64,000 nt of DNA, taken from contig NZ_OZ255701.1 of the NCBI RefSeq assembly GCF_965276875.1, positions 3,472,001 through 3,536,000 of the forward strand, written 5' to 3'. The stretch is from Lichenicoccus sp965276875 (GTDB lineage: Bacteria; Pseudomonadota; Alphaproteobacteria; Acetobacterales; Acetobacteraceae). Positions 25,084 to 35,774 of this stretch are shown piece by piece. The translations under genes and the position numbers were made by a program. The notes under the pieces were generated by a model. That model worked only from the letters and a program-made list of their open reading frames with translations. It did no database searches and had not been told where the DNA came from. Each line of letters opens with the position of its first letter. Within the stretch, counting starts at the first letter, position 1.

Positions 25084-25700
25084 GCCAGTAGCCGCGTGGC
25101 TTGATTCACCACTGCCATGAGGACAGCCCGGCTCCGTCCAACCTTGCCGACGACGCGCAGGCCTTGCAGGACGCAGAGCAGGGTCGTGGCGACTGCGTCC
25201 GCATCGACATGCGCGGCGATGGAGCCGTCCGCCTGGCCGATCTGGATGAGGTCCCGCATCCGGGTTTCGACGTTTTGCAGGGCTGCCGTCACCTTGCCCG
25301 CCATCTCAGGATCGTAGGTGGACAGCTCGGCGGCGCTGCCGACGACGAGGCAGCCATGCCGGCCCTCCGTCCCCGAGGCGGCTTGCGCGTAGAACTCCAG
25401 CAACACCTGAAGCTTTTCCAGCCCGGCCGCCCTAGCGTCGAGAAGCTGCTGCAAGGCTGCGTTGCGGCGGCCGACGTAATGATCAAAGGCCGCAAGAAAC
25501 AGCGCGCGCTTGTCGCTGAACGCCTTGTAGATACTGCCGTTCGCGAGCTTCATCGCGGGGCCGAGATGCGCGAGCGACGCCGTGTGATAGCCATGCTCCC
25601 GGAACACCAGAACAGCGCCATCCAGGGCGGTTGCCATGTCAAACGCGCGGGGGCGGCCGGGTGAACGCCGGGCTGAGGGCGTCTCGAGACTGTTTTGCAT
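25080..25700 (-). CDS. TetR/AcrR-family transcriptional regulator
   Basis: 206 residues: N-terminal helix-turn-helix at about residues 25-65 (ALDGAVLVFREHGYHTASL ... NGSIYKAFSDKRALF) and a C-terminal ligand-binding domain. Probably represses its own operon, which contained an MFS pump (now broken) and the alpha/beta hydrolase. A perfect 6-bp inverted repeat lies 13 bp upstream of its ATG and is the obvious operator. ATG at 25700. Confidence 0.92.
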   Translation of the reverse strand: MQNSLETPSARRSPGRPRAFDMATALDGAVLVFREHGYHTASLAHLGPAMKLANGSIYKAFSDKRALFLAAFDHYVGRRNAALQQLLDARAAGLEKLQVLLEFYAQAASGTEGRHGCLVVGSAAELSTYDPEMAGKVTAALQNVETRMRDLIQIGQADGSIAAHVDADAVATTLLCVLQGLRVVGKVGRSRAVLMAVVNQATRLLA

Positions 25701-25712
25701 CGGGGCTAATTA

Positions 25713-25728
25713 GGGAGAGAAATCTCCC
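25713..25728. promoter_or_regulatory. Palindromic operator candidate for the TetR regulator
   Basis: GGGAGA-GAAA-TCTCCC, a perfect 6-bp dyad with a 4-bp centre, lies 13 bp upstream of the tetR-type start. Size and position fit autoregulatory TetR operators. No second site is seen on the other side. Confidence 0.6.
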
Positions 25729-25853
25729 AAATCAACCGCAGACGCGTCGGGAGGGTCGTTTTGGCACGCCGTTGCCGTCATAGGTCCTCAAAACACTGCC
25801 TTGTGGTGAGAGTAGCGTGGCTGTATCCGCGCCTGCGAGGCCGGGTCAGTCTC

Positions 25854-25901
25854 GGCTGGCTGGTCGAGATCAAGGTGGCGGCGATACGCAAGTCGTTCTG
25901 A
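25854..25901 (+). pseudogene. 16-codon C-terminal relic of a second RidA gene
   Basis: Reads GWLVEIKVAAIRKSF and TGA. The end of the intact exported RidA at 23500-23547 reads GWLVEIEVTAVRKPS and TGA; the DNA is identical at roughly five of every six positions. Nothing upstream is recognisable as the rest of the gene. It suggests that a duplicate or a recombination partner of the RidA gene once lay here and that the hydrolase-MFS-TetR block sits between the two copies. Confidence 0.7.
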
Positions 25902-26447
25902 CTATGATACGGGCGGCGGATTGAACCGGACCAGACCGGGCGGTGGTTGTAGTCGCACCACCAGGGTCTCTGCGAGGATGTCGTGCAGTCCCTGCTTGCG
26001 CCGGGTCCATCCAACCATCAGGAAGCCGATGCATAGGATAAGGGCAGAGAGGAACTTGGCGAAGTAACGGCCGATGGCGCGCGGCAGGCTTATCCGGCCG
26101 CCGTCTAGGCCGGTCACGCGCAGGCGACAGACGCGCTTGCCGATCGTCGCCTGCCAACGCGAGGATTCGAGCAGGGCGAAATAGCCCGCCTGTATCAGGA
26201 ACAGCACGAGGCTTAGCCAACTCGGCGGCGGCAGCGTCCAGGCGTTTGTCACGACCACATCACTGACGTGCAACAGGCCGCCGCGGCGCTGTCCCATATC
26301 GCCGTTCCAGAGCGGCCCATCGCCCGCTGCCGCCTCTAACAGAAGGTCGGCCGCGGACAGGATCAGGCTATCAATCGCCCAGGCCAGCACCCGCCACCAA
26401 AACCCGGCATATCCCCATACCCGCTCAGGACGCGTGGTCGGCGGCAC
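25902..26447 (-). CDS. RDD-family membrane protein
   Basis: 181 residues. It begins near FWWRVLAWAIDSLIL (the Arg and Asp of the RDD name), has a second helix LSLVLFLIQAGYFALLE, then the family motif QATIGKRVCRLRV and a third helix before RRKQGLHDILAETLVV. The start is GTG at 26447 with a stop codon directly upstream in frame. Function of RDD proteins is mostly unknown; some act in ion transport. Its stop follows the RidA relic directly. Confidence 0.85.
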   Translation of the reverse strand: MPPTTRPERVWGYAGFWWRVLAWAIDSLILSAADLLLEAAAGDGPLWNGDMGQRRGGLLHVSDVVVTNAWTLPPPSWLSLVLFLIQAGYFALLESSRWQATIGKRVCRLRVTGLDGGRISLPRAIGRYFAKFLSALILCIGFLMVGWTRRKQGLHDILAETLVVRLQPPPGLVRFNPPPVS

Positions 26448-26733
26448 CTAGTCGAAGACGTTCGCCATGGCGGGACCTTATCGCGTTGATTGCGCGCGTG
26501 TCCACTTCGAGACATGCGCGGCCGTCGATGGCGCTGAAGCCGAGCGCCGCGCCGCGCAGGTTGCGTGGTGACAATCACAGTGCTATCGTTCCTCTTATAC
26601 AACAAACAGGTGGTCTCTCGCGGCCTATTTGTTTGGGGCTGAGACGTAATCATGAAACAAGCATCCATCGGCTCAGGGCAGTATCCTCCCGTCATGGCCA
26701 TAATGGTTGAGAAAACGAACAGGTAAAAACAAG

Positions 26734-27213
26734 ATGCCAATTTTCGCAAATAGACGTTGGCTTGACCATGTCATCGTAAGCTCTGCGTGGAAGCTGGCAT
26801 TGTTTGCGGCGCTGTTGCTGACTTTTGATACTCGGTGCCTCGCGCAACATGCCACTGACAATCGTGTGTTGAACGAGAACCCGGAGTACAAGGCCTGTAT
26901 CGGCCGAGCGGGATCGAACACTCTTGCTCTTGAAGAGTGTTCCAACGCGGAACTTGCAGATCTCATAAAAAAACTATCTGGTGCATACCGCAGGGTCGCC
27001 TCGTTGAGGGGCGACTGGGAGCGCGACTTAAAGTCGAGTGAAAAGGCTTGGGAGAGTTACGTCAATGCGGAGTGCTCGTTTCGAGCGCATTGGTTGGCAG
27101 GCGGCGGAAGCGGTGAAGGCTTGGAGTGGACCGGCTGTAAAATTGACTTGGTCTATGAGCGGACGAGAGATTTTGATAATGCGCTACGGTATCCAGACAA
27201 GGTCGCGCCATAG
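26734..27213 (+). CDS. LprI-like (DUF1311) secreted protein, intact copy
   Basis: 159 residues: long signal sequence ending near CLAQ, then the DUF1311/LprI N-terminal type domain. Landmarks are EYKACIGRAGSNTLALEECSN, EKAWESYVNAECSFRA, GGGSGEGLEW and CKIDLVYERT, with four cysteines likely forming two disulfides. Related proteins inhibit lysozyme or bind surface ligands; here the role is unproven. Start at 26734 with AGG about 10 bases upstream; a TTG start at 26707 is also possible. It lies in DNA of visibly lower GC than the flanks. A paralogue follows 53 bp downstream. Confidence 0.82.
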   Translation: MPIFANRRWLDHVIVSSAWKLALFAALLLTFDTRCLAQHATDNRVLNENPEYKACIGRAGSNTLALEECSNAELADLIKKLSGAYRRVASLRGDWERDLKSSEKAWESYVNAECSFRAHWLAGGGSGEGLEWTGCKIDLVYERTRDFDNALRYPDKVAP

Positions 27214-27645
27214 CAGCATCTGGCCTACAGCTCGAATAATGGAGAGAAGCAAATGCAGGTGGTGCCATGACATCGCTTGTCGTAAAGAGAGGTTACTGTG
27301 AGCGCGCCCTAACAGAACCTGCTCGCAAACTGGTTCTATTTATAGCGATTTTTGTTGTTACATCCACCAGCCAATGTCTCGCCGACCAAAATACAAGCAT
27401 CATGGTGGTTAATGAGCTGCCGGAATATAAAGCCTGTTTGCTCCAAGCGGGCGGGAACACTCCTTCCGTAGAGGAATGTAACACTGCCGAGATAGCGGAT
27501 TTATCAAGGAAATTGTCCATAGCCTATCAAAAGGTCGCCTCTTTAAGGCAAGATCTGGCTCAAGACTTGAAGGTGAGTCAAAAAGCCTGGAAGGATTACG
27601 TCTATAAGGAGTGCGCGCTACAAGGGAGTTGGTTGGCCGGAGGCG

Positions 27646-27649
27646 GGAG
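27646..27649. repeat. Left target-site duplication of the IS element
   Basis: GGAG, repeated at 28945-28948. Four base pairs fit the 3-5 bp duplications of the IS3 family, and use of this site restores the reading frame of the disrupted gene. Confidence 0.85.
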
Positions 27650-27714
27650 TGGCCTGCTCCCGGAATTTCGGACCACGGATTATGTGACAGACTGGCCCCT
27701 CGATGGAGGGGGCA

Positions 27715-27978
27715 ATGCGCAAGTCGAGATTTACGGATGAGCAGGTCGTGGGGATTGTCCGCGAGTCGGACCGGGAGGCGGTGTCGGATGTCGCGAAGCG
27801 GCATGGTGTCAGCGAGCAGACGATCTACACTTGGCGCAAGCGTTTTGGAGACCTGAAGTCGGAGGGTGTCCGGCGCCTTCGCCAGCTCGAGGTCGAGAAC
27901 GGCCGGCTGAAGAAGCTGGTGGCCGAGCGCGATCTCGAGATCGAGGTGATGAAGGAAGTTGCGGAAAAAAACTGGTGA
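27715..27978 (+). CDS. IS3-family transposase OrfA (DNA-binding subunit)
   Basis: 87 residues: MRKSRFTDEQVVGIVRESDR opening, helix-turn-helix (VAKRHGVSEQTIYTWRKRFG), and a C-terminal leucine-zipper-like helix (RRLRQLEVENGRLKKLVAER). It binds the terminal repeats. It ends at TGA inside the sequence GGAAAAAAACTGG: the A7 run at 27965-27971 is a typical site for programmed -1 frameshifting into orfB, giving the OrfAB transposase. Confidence 0.92.
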   Translation: MRKSRFTDEQVVGIVRESDREAVSDVAKRHGVSEQTIYTWRKRFGDLKSEGVRRLRQLEVENGRLKKLVAERDLEIEVMKEVAEKNW

Positions 27979-28916
27979 GCGTGCAGGCTCGACGCCGGCA
28001 GGTGGCGTATGGCCGTGAGCGGGGTCTCTCGCTGCGGCAGGCTTGCACGCTGTTCTCGGTGGCGCGGTCAGCGCTGGACTACACGAGCCGCATGGCGGTG
28101 AAGGACGAGGGGGTGGTGAAGCAGATGAAGGCGCTATCGGCGACCTATCCACGCTATGGCTATCGCCGGATCCGCGTGTTCCTGGCCCGCGAGGGCGAGG
28201 TGATGAGCGCCAGCCGCGCGCATCGTCTGTGGCGATCAGCCAGGTTGCAGGTGCCGCGCAAGGGGCCTGGCAAGCGGATTGCGTCGTCGCGACCCCGGCC
28301 GCTGGCACCTGGTTCGGCGAACGAGGTGTGGTCGTATGATTTCGTGTTCGATCGCTGCGCGAGCGGCCAGCAGCTCAAGTGTCTGACGGTGACCGACGAG
28401 TTCACCAAGGAAGCGTTGGCGATCACGGTCGACGCCCGGCTACGGTCGACGCGTGTGATCGAGGTGTTGTCGCGGCTGGTGAGCGAGCGCGGTGCACCTC
28501 GGTTTCTGAGGTCGGACAACGGCCCGGAGTTCGTCTCGAAGGCGCTGATGAAGTGGATCAGCAAGCAGAAGATCGGAACAGCGCTGATCGATCCGGGCAA
28601 GCCGTGGCAGAATGGCGTCTGCGAGAGCTTCAATGGCAAGTTCCGCGACGAATGCCTGAACATGGAGTGGTTCCGCTCGCGGGCCGAGGCTCGGGTTTTG
28701 ATCGAAAGCTGGCGCCGGCACTACAACGAGGTGCGACCGCATTCGAGCCTTGGCTATCGAACTCCGGCCGCATTTGTGGCCGGTCTGGCGACGACAGCGC
28801 CCCGTGTTAGGACGGGCCGGGACGCTGCGGTATGTGGGGCCTCCGCGTCCCGGCCCGTCCTATCACCGCCCCGGCTGGGGCAAGGGCAGCAGCAGAGGGC
28901 CAGTCTTTCCACTTAA
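27975..28916 (+). CDS. IS3-family transposase OrfB (DDE integrase-type catalytic domain)
   Basis: 313 residues in the -1 frame relative to orfA; a GTG at 27975 overlaps the orfA stop. It has the N-terminal HTH_21 domain (YPRYGYRRIRVFLAREG) and an rve integrase core with catalytic Asp in VWSYDFVFDR, Asp in RSDNGPEFVS and Glu in CESFNGKFRDECLN, then HYNEVRPHSSLGY. The triad is complete. Stop at 28914-28916 lies one base before the right terminal repeat. Confidence 0.94.
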   Translation: MSVQARRRQVAYGRERGLSLRQACTLFSVARSALDYTSRMAVKDEGVVKQMKALSATYPRYGYRRIRVFLAREGEVMSASRAHRLWRSARLQVPRKGPGKRIASSRPRPLAPGSANEVWSYDFVFDRCASGQQLKCLTVTDEFTKEALAITVDARLRSTRVIEVLSRLVSERGAPRFLRSDNGPEFVSKALMKWISKQKIGTALIDPGKPWQNGVCESFNGKFRDECLNMEWFRSRAEARVLIESWRRHYNEVRPHSSLGYRTPAAFVAGLATTAPRVRTGRDAAVCGASASRPVLSPPRLGQGQQQRASLST

Positions 28917-29051
28917 CCGTGGTCCGAAGAAGTCGGGCAGGTCAGGAGCGCCGAACCCCTGATTTGGGCTGATTGTAAGATCGACTTGATTTTCGAGCGG
29001 ACAATGGATTTCGAACACGTGTTGAGAGATCGAAGCAAGTTCGCGCCGTGA

Positions 29052-29496
29052 CCATGTCCACTCGTTGACTGCTACGTGCTCGGCTGAGCACAGTCTTCCT
29101 GCACACGGGTCAGTGTAAAAAAAATTTAGTTACAGCGGAGGATGTTCGGTATCAGCCTGGTTGGATTTATCAAGTCACCGTGAAATTCGTTGCTTCATCG
29201 GTAGGCTCAAATGGTTCTACGTCGAACGCTATGCGTTCTCCTGGTCAAGGAAATCGCTGGAGATCTTCCAGTAGACAAGACAGAAAACGCAAAAAATTCC
29301 GTTTGGGAAGCGAAGAAGCTTGCAGGATGTATCCAGATTTATTATCCTGCGCAGGTGATCAAGGCAGTCCATGCCGATTCGAGTGGAAGGCAAATGGTGG
29401 CTTGAAGTTTTACCTGGGTAACATTGGCGAGAACGCAACGAACCTGACGGTGCAGGGAACGGAAGTCGAGTAGTCCGGCCGGGGACAAGGTTGAAA
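29052..29496. other. Low-GC spacer with no gene I can support
   Basis: 445 bp between the broken LprI-like gene and argJ. GC is clearly below the chromosome, with runs such as A8 near 29118. Two overlapping short frames exist (29180-29473, 97 codons; 29211-29405, 64 codons). Neither has a convincing ribosome-binding site, codon bias or recognisable motif. Possibly eroded remains of the same foreign segment that carries the LprI-like pair. Confidence 0.6.
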
Positions 29497-30720
29497 TCAG
29501 CTGCGGTAGCTGCCGTTGATGTCGATGTAGCCATGCGTCAGGTCGCAGGTCCAGGCGGTGCTGGCGCCGTCGCCGAGGCCGAGATCGATGGTGATTTCTA
29601 CCTCGCGGCCTTTGACGTGGGCGACCACCGGGGCTTCGTCGTAGCCGGGGACGACGCTGCCTTGGCGCGCCATCCAGGTGCCGCCGATCGCGACTGATAA
29701 CAGGTCGCGGTCGGCGGGCTCGCCGCTCTTGCCGACCGCCATGACAATGCGGCCCCAGTTCGCGTCCTCGCCGCCGATTGCGGTCTTCACCAGCGGCGAG
29801 TTCGCGACCGACAGCGCGACCTTGCGGCCGGACTCGTCGGAGACCGCGCCGCGCACGTCGATCTGGATCAGCTTGCTCGCCCCTTCGCCGTCGCGCACGA
29901 CCAGCAACGCCAGCTCGAGCAGCACGGCATCGAGGGCGGCGGCGAACTCGGCGAGGGCCGGTGCGGTCTCGACCGGAGTGTTGCCGGCGGCGCCGGTTGC
30001 GAACAGCAGCACGGTGTCGCTGGTGGAGCTGTCGGAATCCACGGTGGTGCGGTTGAAGCTGCGGGCGACGCCGTCTGCCAGCAGCGTCTGCAGGAGTGCC
30101 GCGGGGAGAGCCGCGTCTGTCGCGACGAAGCACAGCATGGTGGCCATGTCGGGGGCGATCATGCCGCTACCCTTGGCGACGCCCTGGATCCGCACGGTCG
30201 TGCCGCCGAGAGTTGCGGTGCGGACGCCACCCTTTGGGAAGGTATCGGTGGTCATGATGGCGCGGGCTGCGGGGCCCCAGCCGTCTTCGTCGAGGGCTGC
30301 GTGCAGGTCGGGCAGTGCGGAGGTGATCTTCTCGTGCGGCAGCACCTCGCCGATCACGCCGGTGGAGGCGAGGAACACCTCCGAGGGTAGGCAGCCGAGC
30401 AGGGTGGAGGCGCAGGCGGCGGTGGCGCTGGTCGCGGCGATGCCGGCCTGGCCGGTAAAGACATTGGCGTTGCCGGCATTGACCACGAGGCCGCGGGCGG
30501 TGCCGCCGGCCAGCGCCGCTCGGCACCAATCGACCGGTGCCCCAGGGCAGCGGTTGCGGGTGAAAACGCCGGCGACGCGCGTGCCGGTCGCGAATGCCGC
30601 CAGCAGCAGGTCGGGGCGGTCGCGGTAGCGTATTCCCGCCGCGGTCGTTGCCAGGCGCACGCCGCGCATCGGCTGCATCGCCGGGAACGGCCGCGCGAGC
30701 GGCGAGACGGCGGCGGGCAC
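29497..30720 (-). CDS. argJ: Bifunctional ornithine acetyltransferase / N-acetylglutamate synthase
   Basis: Recycles the acetyl group in arginine biosynthesis (and in bifunctional types makes N-acetylglutamate); 407 residues. The autocleavage site is in KGSGMIAPDMATML at the Thr nucleophile of the ATML motif, splitting the chain into alpha and beta. Other landmarks are NAGNANVFTGQAG, STGVIGEVLP, TTDTFPKGG and GEDANWGRI. The start is GTG at 30720; a Met at about residue 15 is an alternative. It lies 34 bp after the parvulin gene, with a 15-bp tandem repeat in between. Confidence 0.95.
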   Translation of the reverse strand: MPAAVSPLARPFPAMQPMRGVRLATTAAGIRYRDRPDLLLAAFATGTRVAGVFTRNRCPGAPVDWCRAALAGGTARGLVVNAGNANVFTGQAGIAATSATAACASTLLGCLPSEVFLASTGVIGEVLPHEKITSALPDLHAALDEDGWGPAARAIMTTDTFPKGGVRTATLGGTTVRIQGVAKGSGMIAPDMATMLCFVATDAALPAALLQTLLADGVARSFNRTTVDSDSSTSDTVLLFATGAAGNTPVETAPALAEFAAALDAVLLELALLVVRDGEGASKLIQIDVRGAVSDESGRKVALSVANSPLVKTAIGGEDANWGRIVMAVGKSGEPADRDLLSVAIGGTWMARQGSVVPGYDEAPVVAHVKGREVEITIDLGLGDGASTAWTCDLTHGYIDINGSYRS

Positions 30721-30725
30721 GACCC

Positions 30726-30770
30726 TGGTGCGCCTTGGCCTGGTGCGCCTTGGCCTAGTGCGTCTTGGGT
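30726..30770 (+). repeat. Three 15-bp tandem units across the parvulin stop codon
   Basis: TGGTGCGCCTTGGCC at 30726 and 30741, and a diverged copy at 30756 (TAGTGCGTCTTGGGT). On the coding minus strand the diverged copy supplies the stop TAG, whereas the other two have CAG at that place. Without the stop the protein would continue as repeats of AKAHQ. Confidence 0.9.
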
Positions 30771-31702
30771 GCCGCGCCGGCCGGCGGCGTCTCGTCCGCG
30801 GCGGTCACCTTGCTGCCGTCGGGCTTGTAGCGCACCACCTTGACGTCGGCGAGGGCGGTCTGCACGACGCCGCGGACCTTCTGCTGGATCAGTTGCTGGC
30901 GGAGCTGGTCCTTGACGGTGGCGAACGGCGGCGGCGGCGCCGTGCGCGTGCCGAGCACCTGGATCACGTGCCAGCCATATTGCGTGTGCACCGGCTTTTG
31001 CGTGGTCTGGCCCGGTTTCAGGGAAAAGGCTGCATCCGAGAAGGCCGGCAGCATGTCGCCGCGCTTGAACCAGCCGAGGTCGCCGCCGTTCTGTGCCGCC
31101 GACGCCTTGTCGGTGGAAAGGCTGGTTGCGAGCTTGGCGAAATCGGCGCCGGCATCGAGCTTCTTGATGACAGACTTGGCCTGCGCTTCGGTGGGGACGA
31201 GAATATGGCGCGCATGCACCTCCTCCTCGCCGGGCTTGCTGGCGACGGTCTTGGCATAGAGCGCCTGCACCGCGTCGTCGTTCACCTCGGGGCCGATCTT
31301 GCGTGTGAGATAGACGTTCTGCAACGCGCTGTCGGCGGCCGACTGCATGACCTGCTTCACCTGCGGATCCTTCTGCAGCCCCTCGTTGTGGGCGGCGATC
31401 AGCAGTGCCTTCTCGTCGATGACCTGGTTGACAACCATCGGAAACAGCATGTTCGGCGGCAGACTGCGTGCCTGCTCGGGCAGCGATTGGGCGGCGACAC
31501 GCACGTCGTCCAGGTGGATCGGCTCGCCGTTGACGCTCGCGATCACTGGATTCGGATTGGTCGGCTTCGTCTTGCCGGCGGCATGATCTGCGTTCGGAGC
31601 ACTCTTGGGGGCAATTTGCGCCATGGCCGCGTGGCCCAGGACGAGCGGGGAGACGGTGAGCAGGACAGCGGCCAGAGCCGCGGCCGGGCTGGAAAGCCGC
31701 AT
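30755..31702 (-). CDS. Periplasmic parvulin-type peptidyl-prolyl isomerase
   Basis: 315 residues: signal peptide ending near AMA, a Pro/Lys-rich linker, SurA/PrsA-like N-terminal helices (VIASVNGEPIHLDDV, LFPMVVNQVIDEKALL), then one PpiC domain from about residue 165. PpiC features are HARHILVPTEAQAKSVIKKL, NGGDLGWFKRGDMLPAFSDA and GWHVIQVLGTR. It should help fold exported or outer-membrane proteins. Its stop lies in a 15-bp repeat. It is divergent from secA across 169 bp, a fitting pairing of export functions. Confidence 0.92.
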   Translation of the reverse strand: MRLSSPAAALAAVLLTVSPLVLGHAAMAQIAPKSAPNADHAAGKTKPTNPNPVIASVNGEPIHLDDVRVAAQSLPEQARSLPPNMLFPMVVNQVIDEKALLIAAHNEGLQKDPQVKQVMQSAADSALQNVYLTRKIGPEVNDDAVQALYAKTVASKPGEEEVHARHILVPTEAQAKSVIKKLDAGADFAKLATSLSTDKASAAQNGGDLGWFKRGDMLPAFSDAAFSLKPGQTTQKPVHTQYGWHVIQVLGTRTAPPPPFATVKDQLRQQLIQQKVRGVVQTALADVKVVRYKPDGSKVTAADETPPAGAAPKTH

Positions 31703-31871
31703 GAATGAGAGACCTTAATATTCGAGTTGCGGGCGGTTATGGCGGAACCCGTCACCCCCGGCAAGGCGAGCGGCTTTTGTTGACCCGGGCGGGTGCGGGT
31801 CTTATCTCAAGGCCGCTCGTCCCTGGACATGGCCCGCGCCTCCGTGGCCCTGCCGCCGCCGGAAAGCCCTG

Positions 31872-34595
<2,724 letters not shown>

Positions 34596-34626
34596 ACAGG
34601 ACGGGTAACACGTTGCAGGAGTCGCG

Positions 34627-35028
34627 ATGGGTCCGGTTGCCAGGACGCGTGTAACGTTGAGCTTCCACGGCGACGATCTTGAGCCTGACGCGCTCACGGC
34701 CGCGCTGAACTGTCAGCCTTCCAGGACAACACGCAAGGGCGACCCGCAGAATTCCGAGCGTGTCTGGAGGACCGGATCCTGGCTGCTTCGGACTGACACG
34801 TCCTGCGATGGGGATCTGGACAATCAGATCACGACGTTGCTGGATTTGTGCACCTCTGACCTTGCAGTCTGGAGCCATCTCTGCAGTCGCTATAAAGGCA
34901 GGCTGTTCTGCGGACTGTTCCTCTCTAACGACAATCAGGGGCTTAGCTTGGAAGCGCATACGCTGGCCCGGATCGGAACGCGGGGCTTGCGACTGGATCT
35001 CGACATCTACGGTGCGGAGACACCCTGA
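34627..35028 (+). CDS. DUF4279 domain protein
   Basis: 133 residues, cytoplasmic. It fits the DUF4279 pattern: an opening beta strand, LEPDALTAALNCQPSRTTRKGDP (the conserved RKGD), TGSWLLRT, then a helical centre and the ending LARIGTRGLRLDLDIYG. No function is known. The stop shares one base with the yebC start (TGATG), so the two are translationally coupled. It is 31 bp after secA. Confidence 0.78.
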   Translation: MGPVARTRVTLSFHGDDLEPDALTAALNCQPSRTTRKGDPQNSERVWRTGSWLLRTDTSCDGDLDNQITTLLDLCTSDLAVWSHLCSRYKGRLFCGLFLSNDNQGLSLEAHTLARIGTRGLRLDLDIYGAETP

Positions 35029-35774
35029 TGGCCGGACATTCGCAGTTCAAGAACATCATGCATCGCAAGGGCGCGCAGGATGCGCGCCGGGCGCGGCAGT
35101 TCGCCAAGGTGATCCGCGAGATTACGGTGGCGGCGCGCTCCGGACTGCCGGATGCGGCCGCCAATCCGCGTCTGCGCGCAGCCCTGGTGGCGGCGCGGCA
35201 GATGAACATGCCCAAGGACACCATCGACCGCGCGGTCAGGAAGGCGGCCGGGGCGAGTGCATCGGACGATTACGTCGAGGTGCGCTACGAGGGCTACGGG
35301 CCGGGCGGGGCGGCGGTGATCGTCGAGGCGCTGACCGACAATCGCAACCGGACCGCCTCGGACGTGCGCGCCGCCTTCTCCAAGCATGGCGGCACGCTGG
35401 GCGAGCCGAACTCGGTTGCGTTCCTATTCACCCGACTCGGCGCGATCCGCTATGCCGAAGGCGTCGCGTCGGAGGACGAGATGCTGGAGGCCGCGATCGA
35501 GGCCGGGGCGGATGAGGCGACCAAGGATGAAGCGGAGGGGCATGAGGTGACCTGCGAAGTGGAGTCCTACTTCGCGGTGTGCGACGCCCTGGAGGCGCGC
35601 TTCGGGCCGGCGGAGTCGGCCGCGATCGCGTGGCGCCCGGCGATGCGGGTCGGCCTGGACGAGAAAGGGGGTGCGGCGATGCTCAGGCTGATCGAAGCGC
35701 TTGAGGACAATGACGACGTGCAGTCGGTCCATACGAACTACGATTTGCCGGACGCGGCGGAGCCTTCCGACTGA
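35028..35774 (+). CDS. yebC: YebC/PmpR-family protein (TACO1-type translation/transcription factor)
   Basis: 248 residues, opening MAGHSQFKNIMHRKGAQDARR (canonical AGHSxxxNIxHRKxxxD), with MNMPKDTIDRAVRKA and YEGYGPGGAAVIVEALTDNR. The family is described both as DNA-binding regulators and as factors easing translation of polyproline stretches; the TolA protein downstream contains a run of ten prolines. yebC next to ruvC is a widely conserved arrangement. Its CTGA end overlaps the probable ruvC start. Confidence 0.96.
   Translation: MAGHSQFKNIMHRKGAQDARRARQFAKVIREITVAARSGLPDAAANPRLRAALVAARQMNMPKDTIDRAVRKAAGASASDDYVEVRYEGYGPGGAAVIVEALTDNRNRTASDVRAAFSKHGGTLGEPNSVAFLFTRLGAIRYAEGVASEDEMLEAAIEAGADEATKDEAEGHEVTCEVESYFAVCDALEARFGPAESAAIAWRPAMRVGLDEKGGAAMLRLIEALEDNDDVQSVHTNYDLPDAAEPSD

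Larger units (their letters stand above)
27650..28944 (+). mobile_element. Complete IS3-family insertion sequence, 1295 bp
   Basis: Both ends are visible. The left terminal repeat starts TGGCCTGCTCCC and carries TTCGGACCACGG (27650-27678); the right end, read inward, starts TGACCTGCCCG and carries the same TTCGGACCACGG (28917-28944). Ends are TG...CA as expected for IS3. Inside lie orfA and orfB in overlapping frames with an A7 slippery run. The GC content matches the chromosome rather than the low-GC islet it hit. Both open frames appear intact, so the element may still be active. Confidence 0.92.
27267..29051 (+). pseudogene. Second LprI-like (DUF1311) gene, interrupted by an IS3-family element
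   Basis: The 5' part (27267-27649) encodes a signal peptide ending near CLAD, then EYKACLLQAGGNTPSVEECN, QKAWKDYVYKECALQGSW and LAGGG. The 3' part resumes after the IS at 28949 with AEPLIWADCKIDLIFERTMD and ends RSKFAP, TGA at 29049-29051. Removing the IS and one copy of the GGAG duplication restores one open frame of 161 codons plus stop that aligns without gaps to the intact paralogue at 26734. The insertion is therefore recent enough that no other lesion has built up. Confidence 0.92.

Noticed and set aside
26467..26571. 34-codon frame MAGPYRVDCARV... between the RDD and LprI-like genes
   Set aside because: Too short, no ribosome-binding site, no recognisable sequence.
29180..29473. 97-codon frame in the low-GC spacer after the broken LprI-like gene
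   Set aside because: No ribosome-binding site, no motif, overlapped by another equally poor frame; left as unannotated spacer.
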